The notes beneath the pieces are model-generated. The model had not been told where the DNA came from and made no database searches. It saw only the letters and a list, made by a program, of their open reading frames with translations. Below, one piece after another: positions 14,340 to 25,559 of a stretch of DNA of 64,000 nt; position 1 is the first letter of the stretch; the number at the start of each line of letters is the position of its first letter. This DNA comes from Coptis chinensis (taxonomy: Eukaryota > Streptophyta > Magnoliopsida > Ranunculales > Ranunculaceae), in NCBI GenBank assembly GCA_015680905.1, contig CM027381.1, forward strand, positions 65,895,501-65,959,500. Reading direction: 5' to 3'. The position numbers and the translations under genes are program-made.

Positions 14340-15080
14340 AATCTCAGTGACGAGGGCACCAGCATCGACTAATGAGCTGGTCAGGAAGCTTTCAATCGCA
14401 GAGTGGAATCAAACTAGCATGACTCCAGCTGCAAGGGTGCATGCCGACTGGAACCTTGATCATTTCCAACTTCGGATATTCTGACAACAGAAATACTAAA
14501 TGTTGTGTAACTTATTGTATGATGGTCCTGGTCTACCAATGCACTTCATTGCAGTTGAGTACTGGTTACCTGAATGAAGAGATGCTCATTGTTATCAACT
14601 TCAGAATGCTCCAAGTATTGTGTGCAGGTGCACACCTCATGTAAGACTAAGATCGAAGGTTAAATCCAAGGAGCTTTGAGGTTCCAGTGTCAGCTTGAAC
14701 CAAGCAGTATAGGCCACACCTGAAATTGTTTATGTATAAGTAGACCTGTCCTTTTGAAGCATACTTACTGAATAAATTGAAATTAGAAGTTTGAACAAAG
14801 AAACTGAAGTCTACAAAACCCTACCTGATACCATCAGCCTCCTCGGCGAGTATCGTTAGTTCTATGCACACTACAACTTGTCTTTTACTCTCTCTCTCTC
14901 TTTTACTTCTTGCAGGCAGCTTTCTTAATACGGACAAGAATCTTGAAGTCTGTCCCTCTTAAAATGCTCAAGCTTGAGGAACTCCTTGAGAATGCTATAA
15001 AATGCATATATACAAGTCAAGTTCACAATGTATGTGTGGTGGACAGAAAAGAAGATGAGGTTTCTGATATCGTTACTCTG
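14340..15080. repeat. diverged tandem duplication, copy 1
   Basis: Several strings recur about 1.05-1.09 kb to the right. Examples are ACTAATGAGCTGGTC with AAGCTT (14369 and 15449), TCAGCTTGAACCA-like text with CACACCTGAAA (about 14690 and 15750), and TTGCAGGCAGC followed by GGACAAGAATC (14912 and 15957). The copies are noncoding and clearly diverged. They lie on the 3' side of both the WRKY gene (plus) and the PPR gene (minus). Confidence 0.55.
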
Positions 15081-15429
15081 TAAAGTGATTTCTCATTTCA
15101 TCCGAGTCCTTTAGCTGTAGATGGTTACTTCAGGAATGCTACAAAACTATATTTTGTCTTTGGAACGAAGAATCCCTCAACCAGAAATGGTTGTGAATAA
15201 CTTCAAAGAGAACTCGATACTTCTCTTTTAAACCAAAGAATCATTCTACCAGAAATGCTCAATGTATTGTGCACAAGAAGCGCTTTCTGTGTTGCCTAAC
15301 CAGAAAGCTTGGTCAGTTAGGTTTCCTATCTGTCATCGTCTCTCTTACCCTTTAAACATCACTTCACCTTCACTGCCCAGCATAAATGTTTAATGAAAAA
15401 AATGCTGATTGAAGAGAACTTTCATACTC

Positions 15430-16040
15430 AGATGATGATAATAGGATCAACTAATGAGCTGGTCTGGAAGCTTCCAAGCGCACAAAAAAGTAGGTACCTC
15501 CCACATTGCAATGGTGTACGTGGCCTGGAAGATTATTGAAAATATAAGAAGTCTTTGACTCAGTGACTCTTCTTTCTTAAACCGTCATTTTCCAACAATA
15601 GGTAATCTGAGAACAGAAATACCTGATGTACCTAAGCCAAAAATTCTCATGGACCCAGCACACGCACTTCAAATGCTATCAATATACAGGCCACATCTCA
15701 TGCAAGGCGAGATCAGAGGTTAAATTGACAGACTTCCAGGCTCCAGTATCAACTTGAACCATGCAGGCAACACCTGAAAAGTTATGCATTAGTATACTAC
15801 TTCTAATACCAGTCCTTGCGAAGCAAAGAGTAAATTATTAGGTTAGGAGGATGCTAGGACTACAACAACATACCTGAGAGGCTGAGACCTCTGCCTGTTT
15901 GGTAGTATAGTTCTGTGTAAACTATGACCTGTCTTTTACTTCTTCCTTCTTCTCTCTTGCAGGCAGCCTTTATAATGGGGACAAGAATCAAGAAAACATG
16001 CCCCTCTTGTAACGTCCAAGCTTGAGAACACTATGAAATG
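15430..16040. repeat. diverged tandem duplication, copy 2
   Basis: This is the partner of the block at 14340-15080, with the same order of matching strings and small indels. A short TIR element at 16055-16231 inserted into this copy only, at the point where copy 1 continues uninterrupted (GAGAATGCTATAAAATGCATA). The duplication therefore came before the insertion. The interval 15080-15430 also shows no gene. Confidence 0.5.
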
Positions 16041-16054
16041 CATAGTTTCCAACC

Positions 16055-16231
16055 TAAGTTACATTGACACGGATACATGTGTCCGTATCCGACACGGATA
16101 CGGTGTCTGACAAGGCAAAATTTCAAAAATTGAGGTATATCACGTACCATATGTGTCTATGTGTGTCCGACACAGACACATGGATACGTATCCGACACAA
16201 ATTATTTTTGAAATATGGTGTGTCCATGTAA
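16055..16231. mobile_element. 177-bp palindromic element with 14-bp flanking direct repeats
   Basis: CATAGTTTCCAACC occurs exactly on both sides (16041-16054 and 16232-16245). The ends are inverted, with TTACATTGACAC inside the left end and the complement of TTACATGGACAC inside the right end. The interior is built from GACACGGATAC/GTATCCGACAC units in both orientations. No coding sequence is present. The direct repeat is longer than most DNA-transposon target duplications, so the class is uncertain. Confidence 0.6.
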
Positions 16232-16272
16232 CATAGTTTCCAACCAACTTCTCTTCTTCTTCTTTTTTAATT

Positions 16273-18147
16273 TTATGCACTAGAAACGCTTCCTGTTTCG
16301 CCTATCAAACTATAACCAGGAAGCTTCTTTAGCCCCCTAGTTGTCATCATCTCTCTTATCCTTTCTACATCAGTCCATCTTCCTTGCCTAGCATATATGT
16401 TGGACAGACTTATTAATGGAGTTGGATCTCTTGGCTCTGACTTCAAAAGCCTTTCAGCAATCTCTTCTCCCAATTCAGCATCCAGATGACACACACAAGC
16501 ACCAAGCAAGGAGGAATATAAGGAAGTCAAAGGACCAGGGATTTCTCGGATCACATCCCAGGCTTCGTCAAGCCGCCCAGCTCGAGCCAAAAGATCCACA
16601 ATGCAACCAAAATGTTCGGGAGTTGGGATCAAACAATAGTCTCTAGTCATCATTCTGAAAATTTCCAACCCTTTCTCGGTGTTACCAGCATGACTACATG
16701 CAGAAAAGATACCTGTGAAAGTAGCTGAATTGGGTTGACCTCCATCATTTTTCATGAGTTCAAAAATTTTGAGCGCATTTTCGTTTTCTCCAGTTCTTCC
16801 ATATCCTAAAATCATTGCATTCCAAAGTGCAGGATCATCAGATTTCTTGTCAAACTGATCAAAGACACAGCGAGCCAAAGAAGAATAACCACATTTCATG
16901 TACATATCAACGAGTGAAGTTGTGATGAATTCATCAGCATCAATAGCAGACCTTATTGTGTACCCATGTATCTCTTTTCCAGTGCAAAAAGCAGACAAAG
17001 CAGAACAAATCGGTAAGAGGCTTGTGACTGATTTTAAACTAGGAATTACACCTGCAAATTGCATTTTATTAAAAAAACTAAAAGCTTCAACCCCCTTCCC
17101 TAATTGTGAAAAACCACTAATCATTGAATTCCATGAAGCTGAATCAGGGACCAACCCCTCTGATTCTATCTGTTCAAAAAGCTGAACAGCAATCTCACAC
17201 TGATCATTTAACAACATTCCAGATATCAAAGAATTCCACGTAAATAAGCTCCTAATGCCTTCCATTTCCTTAAACATCTCATAAGCTGATTCCCAACATC
17301 CACACTTACAATACACGTCTACAAACCCCGTTCCTACCATAGCATCACAGTCCGCCTCATATTTCATAAAAAGACAGTGAATCTGCTTACCGAATCGAAT
17401 ATCAACAAGTACTGAACATGCTGAAAGAACAGAAACCCAAGTCACAGAACTATACCTATCATCCAATGATTCCCTCATTACCTTAAAAAGTTCCAAAACC
17501 CGACGAGGCATACCACTCTGCAATAGCAATGCCATCAAAGCATTATAACTAACCACATTCTTATCAGGAATCACCTTAAACATTCTCAAACCATATGCAG
17601 ACTCCCCACACTTAGAATACATAGTTAACAAAGCAGTAGCAACATAAACATCCATTTCAACACCCAACTTAACTCCAAACCCATGCATTTGCATACCATG
17701 ATCTATAACCTCACACCCCGACAACGCACTAGCTACCGTAACAGAGTTCGGTCTAAACCCACCTAAACAAACAGTCTTAAACGTCATAAACGCTTCTCTA
17801 ACACACCCATTTTGAGATAACCCTGATATAGTAGTATTAACGGAAACTATATTTCGTTCAGGCATTTCGTCAAACACTTTATAAGCATCTTTTAAAAAAC
17901 GAAGTTTCATGTACATGTCAGTTAATGCAGTTGCTGTGTAAACTTGTTTGTCAAGTCCTGTTTTTAAGACTAATGCATGTAGTGAAAGAGCTTGTGGTAA
18001 TGTTTTAAGCTTTCCACATGCTTTGAATAGTGATGGATATATGAAATTTGTTGGGATGGTGTTGGTTTTGTGGAATTGAGTGTAGAGTGATAGTGCTTCT
18101 TTGTATAGTCCATTTGAGACTAGTTTTTTTATGTCTCCTCCTTTCAT
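16273..18147 (-). CDS. PLS-class pentatricopeptide repeat protein, E subgroup (At2g02750-like)
   Basis: A single intronless frame of 624 residues, as is usual for plant PPR genes. It is tiled with PPR motifs from about residue 35 to 540; clear ones include YTATALTDMYMKLRFLKDAY, VVSYNALMALLLQSGMPRRV, ASWNSMISGFSQLGKGVEAF and ALWNAMILGYGRTGENENAL. An E-type C-terminus follows (LYSSLLGACVCH, ISLSNIYARQGRWTDVERIR, KLPGYSLIGE). There is no DYW deaminase domain. Order, length and wording match Arabidopsis At2g02750 as I remember it. E-subgroup PPR proteins usually bind specific organellar RNA sites, often in C-to-U editing with a partner supplying the deaminase. Mitochondrial or plastid targeting is expected but not shown by the first residues. 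The first ATG at 18147 is chosen because the repeats start soon after. No break is seen. Confidence 0.92.
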   Translation of the reverse strand: MKGGDIKKLVSNGLYKEALSLYTQFHKTNTIPTNFIYPSLFKACGKLKTLPQALSLHALVLKTGLDKQVYTATALTDMYMKLRFLKDAYKVFDEMPERNIVSVNTTISGLSQNGCVREAFMTFKTVCLGGFRPNSVTVASALSGCEVIDHGMQMHGFGVKLGVEMDVYVATALLTMYSKCGESAYGLRMFKVIPDKNVVSYNALMALLLQSGMPRRVLELFKVMRESLDDRYSSVTWVSVLSACSVLVDIRFGKQIHCLFMKYEADCDAMVGTGFVDVYCKCGCWESAYEMFKEMEGIRSLFTWNSLISGMLLNDQCEIAVQLFEQIESEGLVPDSASWNSMISGFSQLGKGVEAFSFFNKMQFAGVIPSLKSVTSLLPICSALSAFCTGKEIHGYTIRSAIDADEFITTSLVDMYMKCGYSSLARCVFDQFDKKSDDPALWNAMILGYGRTGENENALKIFELMKNDGGQPNSATFTGIFSACSHAGNTEKGLEIFRMMTRDYCLIPTPEHFGCIVDLLARAGRLDEAWDVIREIPGPLTSLYSSLLGACVCHLDAELGEEIAERLLKSEPRDPTPLISLSNIYARQGRWTDVERIREMMTTRGLKKLPGYSLIGETGSVSSA

Positions 18148-18275
18148 CCACTTCTTTTTTTTTTGTGAAGGAAGTTAACAGTTTAAGTTTGCAAAAAATT
18201 GACTTAAACCAATTGAAGTAGTTGTTCCAATTTGTTGACTTTTATTTGCCGTTTTTTCAAACCAACCTACTTAAA

Positions 18276-18650
18276 CTCAAGGTTCAAAATATCGATATCG
18301 ATGAATATATCGGTGTACCCAAAAACCGATATATATCGGATATATCCATTTTTTTGGTGATCAGTCCAAACTATTTAAAATATCGGAAATATCAGATATA
18401 TCGGAAATATAATATCAAAAATATCGGAAATATCGGATTTATATTAAAAAATGGTCAAAAAGTCAAACGATATATATCGTAAATATCGGATATATCGATT
18501 ATATCGGCGATATAAACTTTTATATCGGAAATTCTGATATATATCGGAAAAAAAAGAGTACTATATTCGGTAGATATATATCGAAAATATCGATATCGAT
18601 GTACCAAAATACCGATATATATCGGATATATCGTCGATATTTTAGTCCAT
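18276..18650. repeat. ATATCGG-rich imperfect repeat element
   Basis: About 370 bp are built from ATATCGG, ATATCGA and their complements, e.g. GGATATATCGG and ATATCGGAAATATCGG. The two ends mirror each other: AAAATATCGATATCGATG with ATATCGGTGTACC near 18286, and the complement of TAAAATATCGACGATATATC near 18640. The interior contains GATATCGATGTACC again. This suggests a foldback-like MITE rather than a simple microsatellite. No target duplication could be fixed. Confidence 0.5.
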
Positions 18651-18651
18651 G

Positions 18652-19180
18652 GTTGGCAACGAGTGTGGTGCTGCTATAAATTAAATTCCTATTGCAACCC
18701 GCTTGGCGCCGCTGGTGTAGTCCCTTGTTGCGACCTTCCTAGTGTTGCTAATTGGCTTTGGTTTGGATGGACATATAGTTTTTGGCTGAAAATATTTTTT
18801 GTCCGCTAGAGTTTTCATGTTCCTGCTTCCAATCCTCAAAAATTAGAAAATAAAATTAGAAAGAACAAAAAAAAAACCTATATTCCATTCTCCCTCCTCT
18901 ATCTAAACCAAAATTTCTTTCCTCCATCTCCAGTACACGTCCTTTTTCTCTCCACATCTCGCAATCTTATCTCTCCCAATCTCGCTTCATTCCTTCAACG
19001 AGCTCGTAAACGAAGCTTTCATACACAATATCTAATTTAGATTAACTATCATTCACATACACCATCAGATCTACCTTCCATTATATTCTACTCACTTTTA
19101 TGTACGTTTTCATATTCATTTCAATTCATTTCATCTTCATTTCATTTTAAAAGTTCAAATTTTAATCTTTACTTATTTTA
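18652..19180. repeat. CACTA-type subterminal block, copy 1
   Basis: GGCAACGAGTGTGGTGCTGC, a run with TTGCAACCC, GGCTTTGGTTTGG, and a C/T-rich stretch ending TTTCTCTCCACATCT reappear in the same order at 19795-20140. The GTTGC/GCAAC repeats are typical of CACTA subterminal regions. The CACTA 5' end itself is missing here, because the sequence abuts the ATATCGG element. No gene was recognised at 19180-19570. Confidence 0.45.
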
Positions 19181-19570
19181 TTTCAGATTTTAAGAGTTGG
19201 GCTTGCTTGATTTGTGCTAATTGAAGTGGTAAGTGGCTTGTTTTGTTTTGCAGATTTGTTTTTTTTTGTTTACTGTTTCGTGCAGATTGTTTGGGTACTT
19301 AAGAGTATTAGGACTTTGTTTAAGTTTTTGATTAATTGGGTGTGTAAAGTTTGAGTTTCTATCAATTTTGTTGTGATTCAGTAAATATTTCATGTCAGAT
19401 GAACTGAAATATTGAATTTTTATTTGTTATTTCAATTAATTGTTCCTGTCTATCATAATTGAACTTGAAGATTGGGTTTCATTTTGCTATTTATTAACAA
19501 ATTTTAAGGTTGTGAAGTTATGAAGTGTATGTTTTAGAAATGGGGTTTTGAAGTTATGCAATGTACGAAC

Positions 19571-20140
19571 CACTACAACAAAAGGGGTCTGTTGCAACGC
19601 ACTCTTTTGCCACGCCTAAAATTTGCTGCAACAAGTCATCTTTTACAACACCGTGTGGCGTTGCTAAAGGTCATCTGTCTTAATAGAATTTTCATTTTGG
19701 GAAATACCTAGAGCGACGCCTTGAGCGTTGCAAAAGTGTTTGCTTAAATTTACGATAAATAAGAAAAATAATTAAATTGAAAATGTTTATTGTTGGCAAC
19801 GAGTGTGGTGCTGCTATAGATTAAATATCTATTGCAACCCCCTTGCCGCCACCGGTAATTCGAATATAGACTATGTATATGACTTGTTGCGGACGTTTTT
19901 TTGGTGTTGCCAATGGGCTTTGGTTTGGGCGGATGTATTCTTTTTGGCTGCAAATATTTTTCAAGCTTACAATTTTCATGTTCCCATTTGCAAGTCATAA
20001 TGAATTAGAAATACCATCAAACAAAAACACATATTAAAACCCTAGATTGCCGTCTCTCTCCATCACGAAACTTCTTTCCTCCTTCTCCAAAACTCGTTCT
20101 CTTTCTCTCCACATCTTCAAAGCTTATCTCTCCTCCATCG
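19571..20140 (+). mobile_element. left end of a CACTA transposon with subterminal repeats (copy 2 block)
   Basis: CACTACAACAAAAGG at 19571 is a CACTA-superfamily terminus. It is followed by many subterminal GTTGCAACGC-like units in both directions (GTTGCAACGC, GGCGTTGC, GAGCGTTGC). The block 19795-20140 repeats 18652-19180 at perhaps 75-80 percent identity. No matching right end was found, so the extent is unknown. No transposase reading frame was seen in the next kilobases. Confidence 0.5.
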
Positions 20141-22690
20141 CTTTTGAAAGATTAATTGGTAAGATTTGGTTTTATGAATTTGTATGAAGTCTGCGATGAG
20201 AGTATTTTTGTAAGTTGGAATTACCGACTGAAATTTATGTTTATGATTATAATAAACTTGTCTTTTTCGAGGCTTTTGTTTACAAATTTATATATATTTT
20301 TTGTTAATAAATTTTACCATTTTGGATTATTATGTGAAGTCTCTAATAATGATCAAAACAATACTTTCGTTCTTCCGAGATAATATATGCGGAAACTTTT
20401 GGAGACTGAATCAAGAGACTTTTATGGGGAAAAACGATTCTTGTTGAAATAGATATTTGATGTGTTCCATTATGTTTTCTTTTGAATCCTTTCCCTGTTT
20501 CATATCATTGGTTTTATGGCCAACAATGTAGTTTGATTGCAATTTGCGGTGTAGAGTTTCCTAAATTATTTTTTTGTTTTCGTTTTTGAAACGTTTTTCG
20601 TATATTCATCGTCTTCTGGTTGTGAATGTCCATTAAATTTTAAATCCGTGTTCTTCTCATGCTTTTGAGTAAAGATGAAGGTCAGTGATATGCCTTTTTA
20701 AGTGGAAACGTGTAGGAAAAATTAACTGAACACGAAGCCTTTCAAATTTGGTCAATTTTTTGATGATGTTAAAAGTCTATGAAAGTTTTGGTCAAATTTA
20801 CTGGCTTTGGGTAAGCTTGTGTAGCTTTGGACTTCTAAAGGTAAGTAATGTGCCTTAACTGTTATGTGCAATGTCCAATCGTGATATGGTATTGTTAATA
20901 TCCGAAAGTTTGCATAGGCAATGAACCTTTTGGCGTGGTGATCTCTTACGCCCCCACCTCCAAGTTCATGGATTCATGGGAGTATTGTTGGAATAATTAG
21001 GAAGGGTATATTGTAGGATTTGAATTTAAAATGCAATTTTAGCCCGACTAAAAGGAGCAACCATTCATCCCGCTAGTTTGCTAGATTCGACTTCGGTCAT
21101 TGATGCATTCAAAAGTGAAACCTAGCTTGAAGGCTCTTTATCGTCATATTTTTAGTAGACCCAACTGTTTCCACCAAACGAAACTTGGCCGCAGGCTCTT
21201 ATGCGACATTATTAGTAGACCCAGCTTTTTTCAATTTCTCAATAAATATTTGTTTTTATTTTTTGATTATTTTATTGTAGCAGTTTTCTGTTTATAATCC
21301 GAAGGCTCACCCGGTCTTAAAAGCTCATCACCTAATTATACAAAAAGAATTGAAAAGCCATTGAAGCTACAACAAAATCAAAAGCTTCGTTTTTTTGTTC
21401 CCTGCCCTAGTTGAAATCGTTTTTTTGTTCCCTGCCCTAGTTGAAATCGTTTTTTTTTTTTTTTTTTCTCGTCTTGATTGATTGTTTTAGCTTTAAAGTG
21501 GGATTTTTGGTATTCTTTGCAGTGATTTGTGGAGCCAGGTAGAACTGCTCGAATTGGGGTTCTCTACAGTGGGTAAGATATATTGCTTTGCTTTATATTT
21601 TAACATAATGCCAATGAAAACTTTTATTTTTTTGCCCAACTAGCATCGACCCTTTGATTGTCAATTATGTTTGATATGTACATGCGTTTGAAATTATCAA
21701 ACACAGTTCTTTCCAATTTTGCCCCTTCATTTTCTTTTTCTGTATACTAGAAAGTAGAAACCTTTTCTTTGCAATGGAGGGTGAGAGCGGCTTCTTCATT
21801 ACTACTTGTACTACCATTGTTGTTGTTGTTTTCAACAAGATGGTTTATTCTACCATGGAAACTCTTCTTCTTGACACTGTTAGGAACTCTCTTGTTTCTC
21901 TTCTTATGATGGTATACCTTTCAATCTCTCTCTATGTTTTTTCTTGTTTAATTTTATGATTCATTGATTAAATTGTCAGATTGTGTTCATATGTGATTGT
22001 TATGTAAGTGTTGAATCTGTAATGTAGTTACTTTAACTCTTAAACAAAATTTTAGATTATATAATTTTTACTATGTTGATGAGATCTTGTTTTCAAGTGA
22101 AAGAATGAGACTAGAATTTGGCTAACGTTGTGATGCTCATTATCAAATTTTTGGTTTTGTAGATTGTTCCAACTGTATTAGGATTTTATATAATGCATGT
22201 AAGTAACGATGTAAACCTATCTAGTTTGTGCAAAGTTGATGAAGTTTAGTGATTTGAAAGCCAACAGTTAGTAACTTTTTCTTGTCTAGTTTATACCGCT
22301 TTGGACATATATAAAAAACCAAAACCAATCACGCCACCGGATGACCTAAAGATCGCGTGGTTACGCCTTAGGAACCGGAGAGGCATATTCATCTCTTTCC
22401 TTTAGATACTTCATGTATCATAATTTTTCTTTATAACAGAGAGATAGGATACCTATGAATGAATGCAATTCTACTAGTCATCTGTCTCGCATTTAGGAAA
22501 TGCTTTCAGGAAGGGTGCCCTCACCCAAATGAGAAAGGCCACGATCCTCGCCACCCATGCATGCCGCAGGTAGGCCTCCATGCTAAAATCTTTTAGTTTC
22601 AAAGCATAAGCCTTTACTCCACTTTTTTAGGAAAAAGAGCTTTCACTACTTTTCTCTAAACTTGACTTTCACTCTTCCCGCTATTTAAGC
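20141..22690. other. no gene recognised; short tandem duplication at 21388-21447
   Basis: A 30-bp unit containing TTGTTCCCTGCCCTAGTTG is repeated twice in tandem at 21388-21447. A small frame at 21774-21910 ending at a GTATAC donor (MEGESGFFITTCTTIVVV...) has no recognised relatives. At 22497-22570 a possible short exon between TTTAG and GTAGG encodes CFQEGCPHPNEK, which recalls part of an HD-ZIP IV homeodomain but is too short to call. Confidence 0.35.
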
Positions 22691-23000
22691 TAAAAGAAAG
22701 AATGTTTCACTTTCTATACCACCAAAGATGCTTCGCGTCTTGTTCGTTGCTATTTTTAACGTCAAAGGCGCAAGAAGACCACGAGCTTATGCTTGGCCTG
22801 AGAAAAAGGCCCTTGCTTAGGAGATCCTCTCTTTCTTGTTGGTTGAGCCTGATCTACGACCACCCTCTCCTTACCGATGAAATGAATCCTTCAGACCTTG
22901 GACTCTGCGATTTTATTCTTTTGTTGGCTGCTGCACCGCACGGAGATGCACTTGAGATAGGGAAGTTTTGTGTAGTCGGGTGGGATAACGACATCGATGG

Positions 23001-23479
23001 GGGTTTCACTGCTTAGAATAGATTTCCTTGAGTCTCTTCTCCGCTAAAAAACAGATTTAGACGTAGGAGGCCTTGCGTTCAAGATCTCATTCACAACCTT
23101 TTGGCACAAAAGATGCGAATCAATAGGATCGGTCTCTCCTCCCGATTCGATTGGAGGTGTATTTGCTTCAAATGCGTATATCTCGTCCGGGCAGGAGCAG
23201 CAGATTCTGGTAAATGATACTCTAAAATGGGAAGTCAGGCTTATGGCCCACCTTTCCATCTCCGTCTTAGTAGAGTTCCAACGTATTTTTTTTCTTCACC
23301 TACTCATTAGTTAATACTATGATTCAAATACTAAATACACGAAAAGAACAAGAAATATCGAGGTTTTCAAAAAAATTTAAGTACATGTGAAGGGCGTGAT
23401 GGGGAGAATGCAATGTATGTATGACTGCCGAAGTTTCATGTTCAGTTAGCTGTCAGGAGTCCAGGAGTGCATTGAGTAG
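23001..23479. repeat. 479-bp tandem duplication, copy 1
   Basis: This begins GGGTTTCACTGCTTAGAATA and ends GTGCATTGAGTAG. It is repeated immediately to the right with few differences (roughly 96-97 percent by eye). The content is less AT-rich than its surroundings and contains no recognised gene. The upstream 22690-23000 shares the same composition, with an open frame of 104 codons that I do not recognise. Confidence 0.8.
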
Positions 23480-23957
23480 GGGTTTCACTGCTTAGAATAG
23501 ATTTCCTTGAGTCTCTTCTCCGCTAAAAAACAGATTTAGACGTAGGAGGCCCTGCGTTCAAGATCTCATTCACAACCTTTTGGCACAAAAGATGTGAATC
23601 AATAGGATCGGTCTCTCCTCCCGATTCGATTGGAGGTGTATTTGCTTCAAATGCGTATATCTCTGGCCGGCGGGGGAGCAGCAGATTCGGTAAATGATAC
23701 TCTAAGATGGGAAGTCGGGCTTATGGCCCACCTTTCCATCTCCGTCTTAGTAGAGTTCCAACGTTTTTTTTTCTTCACCTACTCATTAGTTAATCTTGTG
23801 ATTCAAATACTAAAAACACGAAAAGAACAAGAAATACCGAGGTTTTCAAAAAAATTTAAGTCCATGTGAAGGGCGTGATGGGGAGAATGCAATGTATGTA
23901 TGATTGCCGGAAGTTTCATGCAGTTAGGCTGTCAGAGTCCGGGGTGCATTGAGTAGA
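23480..23957. repeat. 479-bp tandem duplication, copy 2
   Basis: This is the second copy of the block at 23001-23479, again ending GTGCATTGAGTAG before ATGAGCGAGC. The copies differ mainly by single-base indels in homopolymers and a few substitutions, so the duplication is recent. Confidence 0.8.
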
Positions 23958-25397
23958 TGAGCGAGCTAGAAATCGGGAACTTTACTAGGGTATCTAGCTT
24001 ATGAAACCTCAAGAGTCAAGACACATCTCTTTTTATTTTTATTTGAATCCTCAATACTTGTGTAAAGATACAACTTGTGAAATTGATTTTTTTGGTTAAG
24101 CAATTTATACACTCTTTCATCAGGAAAGTGACTTAAGCATTAGAATGGGATTCTGCTGAAATTCAGCATGATGAGATGATCATGACCATTTCATTTAACT
24201 TCGGTTTTCTCCCTCAAAAAATCTTGATCCTAGATTCATTAAGTACACAAAAATGATAGGTGGTTTAGCATGAAAAGATATAATAAAAGTACAAACAATC
24301 TAAAACAAAAACTTCCTTCCTGCATATGGGACAAGAGTCTAAAGAATAAATTATTTTTCATGAAGTTAGATGGATTGTGTATACCATTACCTCCATTGGT
24401 ATAAAAGATTAGGAAGAACATTAAAAGAGTGTAATCTCATATTTTGCATTTCTTGGAAGAGCATTGATGCTCATCATATTATAGATAGAACTTAATTAAC
24501 TCTCCACCGAAAATATGTGAAGATAAAAAGTTGACCAAATCAAGTGATACAGGCCATAAACAATATACATTACATAAATTTTCTCTTGATGGCTAACCTT
24601 CCAACTCTGGTCATGTGGTGAAGCATGTATATATGGTTAGAAATTGGTCAAATGGATCAGTTGTTTTCATTTGGGGACATCAGTCTGATGTACCCATTAG
24701 TATGCTATCATATATTTATTCCTATCTTTAAAGTCACAAATGGTTTCCCTAGATTTCCTCTGAAAAATAATAAATGCATGGTCTCTGTCTCAAGATGTAC
24801 GAGATTCAACTCTAGCTAAGTTTTGTAAAAGAAACTTGTTGAATTTGTAAAGATAACATTACGGGTACCCTAACATTACCCCATCTCTACTCAAAACTTC
24901 AAAAGTCCTTAAGAAAGATGAAGTGTATTCAAGAAATAATGATGCCAGACCTTGGACTCTGCGATTATATATGAGTTTGCAGGTGTGCATACAAGTGTTT
25001 ATACTCTTAAAACATGGTAGTTTTTGTCTTTTTTTATTTTGGCTAATTATCTTGATTCATCGATCTTTGCATCTTAATGTAATAGAGTGACGGTAATGTA
25101 ATAGAGTGTGTTTGAAAACTTGGTTCAGGTCCTCAACTTAAGCACTTGCAACAAGGAAAATAGGTTGAAGTGTAAACTTCTTTCGGGGTAGCCTTTTCAT
25201 GTTCTCTAGCTTGTATATTTTTAGATTAAAATTGAATTTTTGTTTTGCTGTAATGCAACTTTAGTAGTTTTGAACAATTGATAGCTATATTTTAGAATTG
25301 AACTTTTGAACAATTGATAGCTATATTTAAGAAAGGTCTCGAAGTTTTTTTGTAGTTGTAGATTAACTAAAGGCAAGGTCGATATATTTCTCTAGTA
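23958..25397. other. no gene seen
   Basis: AT-rich sequence without a convincing frame. A 21-bp string at 24946-24966 (CAGACCTTGGACTCTGCGATT) is identical to 22892-22912. A 33-bp near-tandem repeat containing GAACAATTGATAGCTATATTT lies at about 25270-25335. Confidence 0.4.
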
Positions 25398-25559
25398 CAC
25401 TACTAGAAAAAGTCAATAGATAGCACTCAAAAACGCTTATGAAATCAATTCAATAGCATTTATGCAAACGCTTATGAATCAACATTCTATCCTTTGTATA
25501 ATAGCATTTGTGAATAAAACGCTATAAAATCAACAAAAACATTTAGTCATTAAATGGTA

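Noticed and set aside
22702-23016. 104-codon plus-strand frame starting MFHFLYHQRCF
   Set aside because: It runs into the tandem duplication, has no recognised relatives and is better explained by the higher GC content of the block.
25398-25545. CRISPR-like short repeats
   Set aside because: The AACGCTTATGAA-type units are irregular, in mixed order and next to a CACTA terminus, so they are subterminal transposon repeats.
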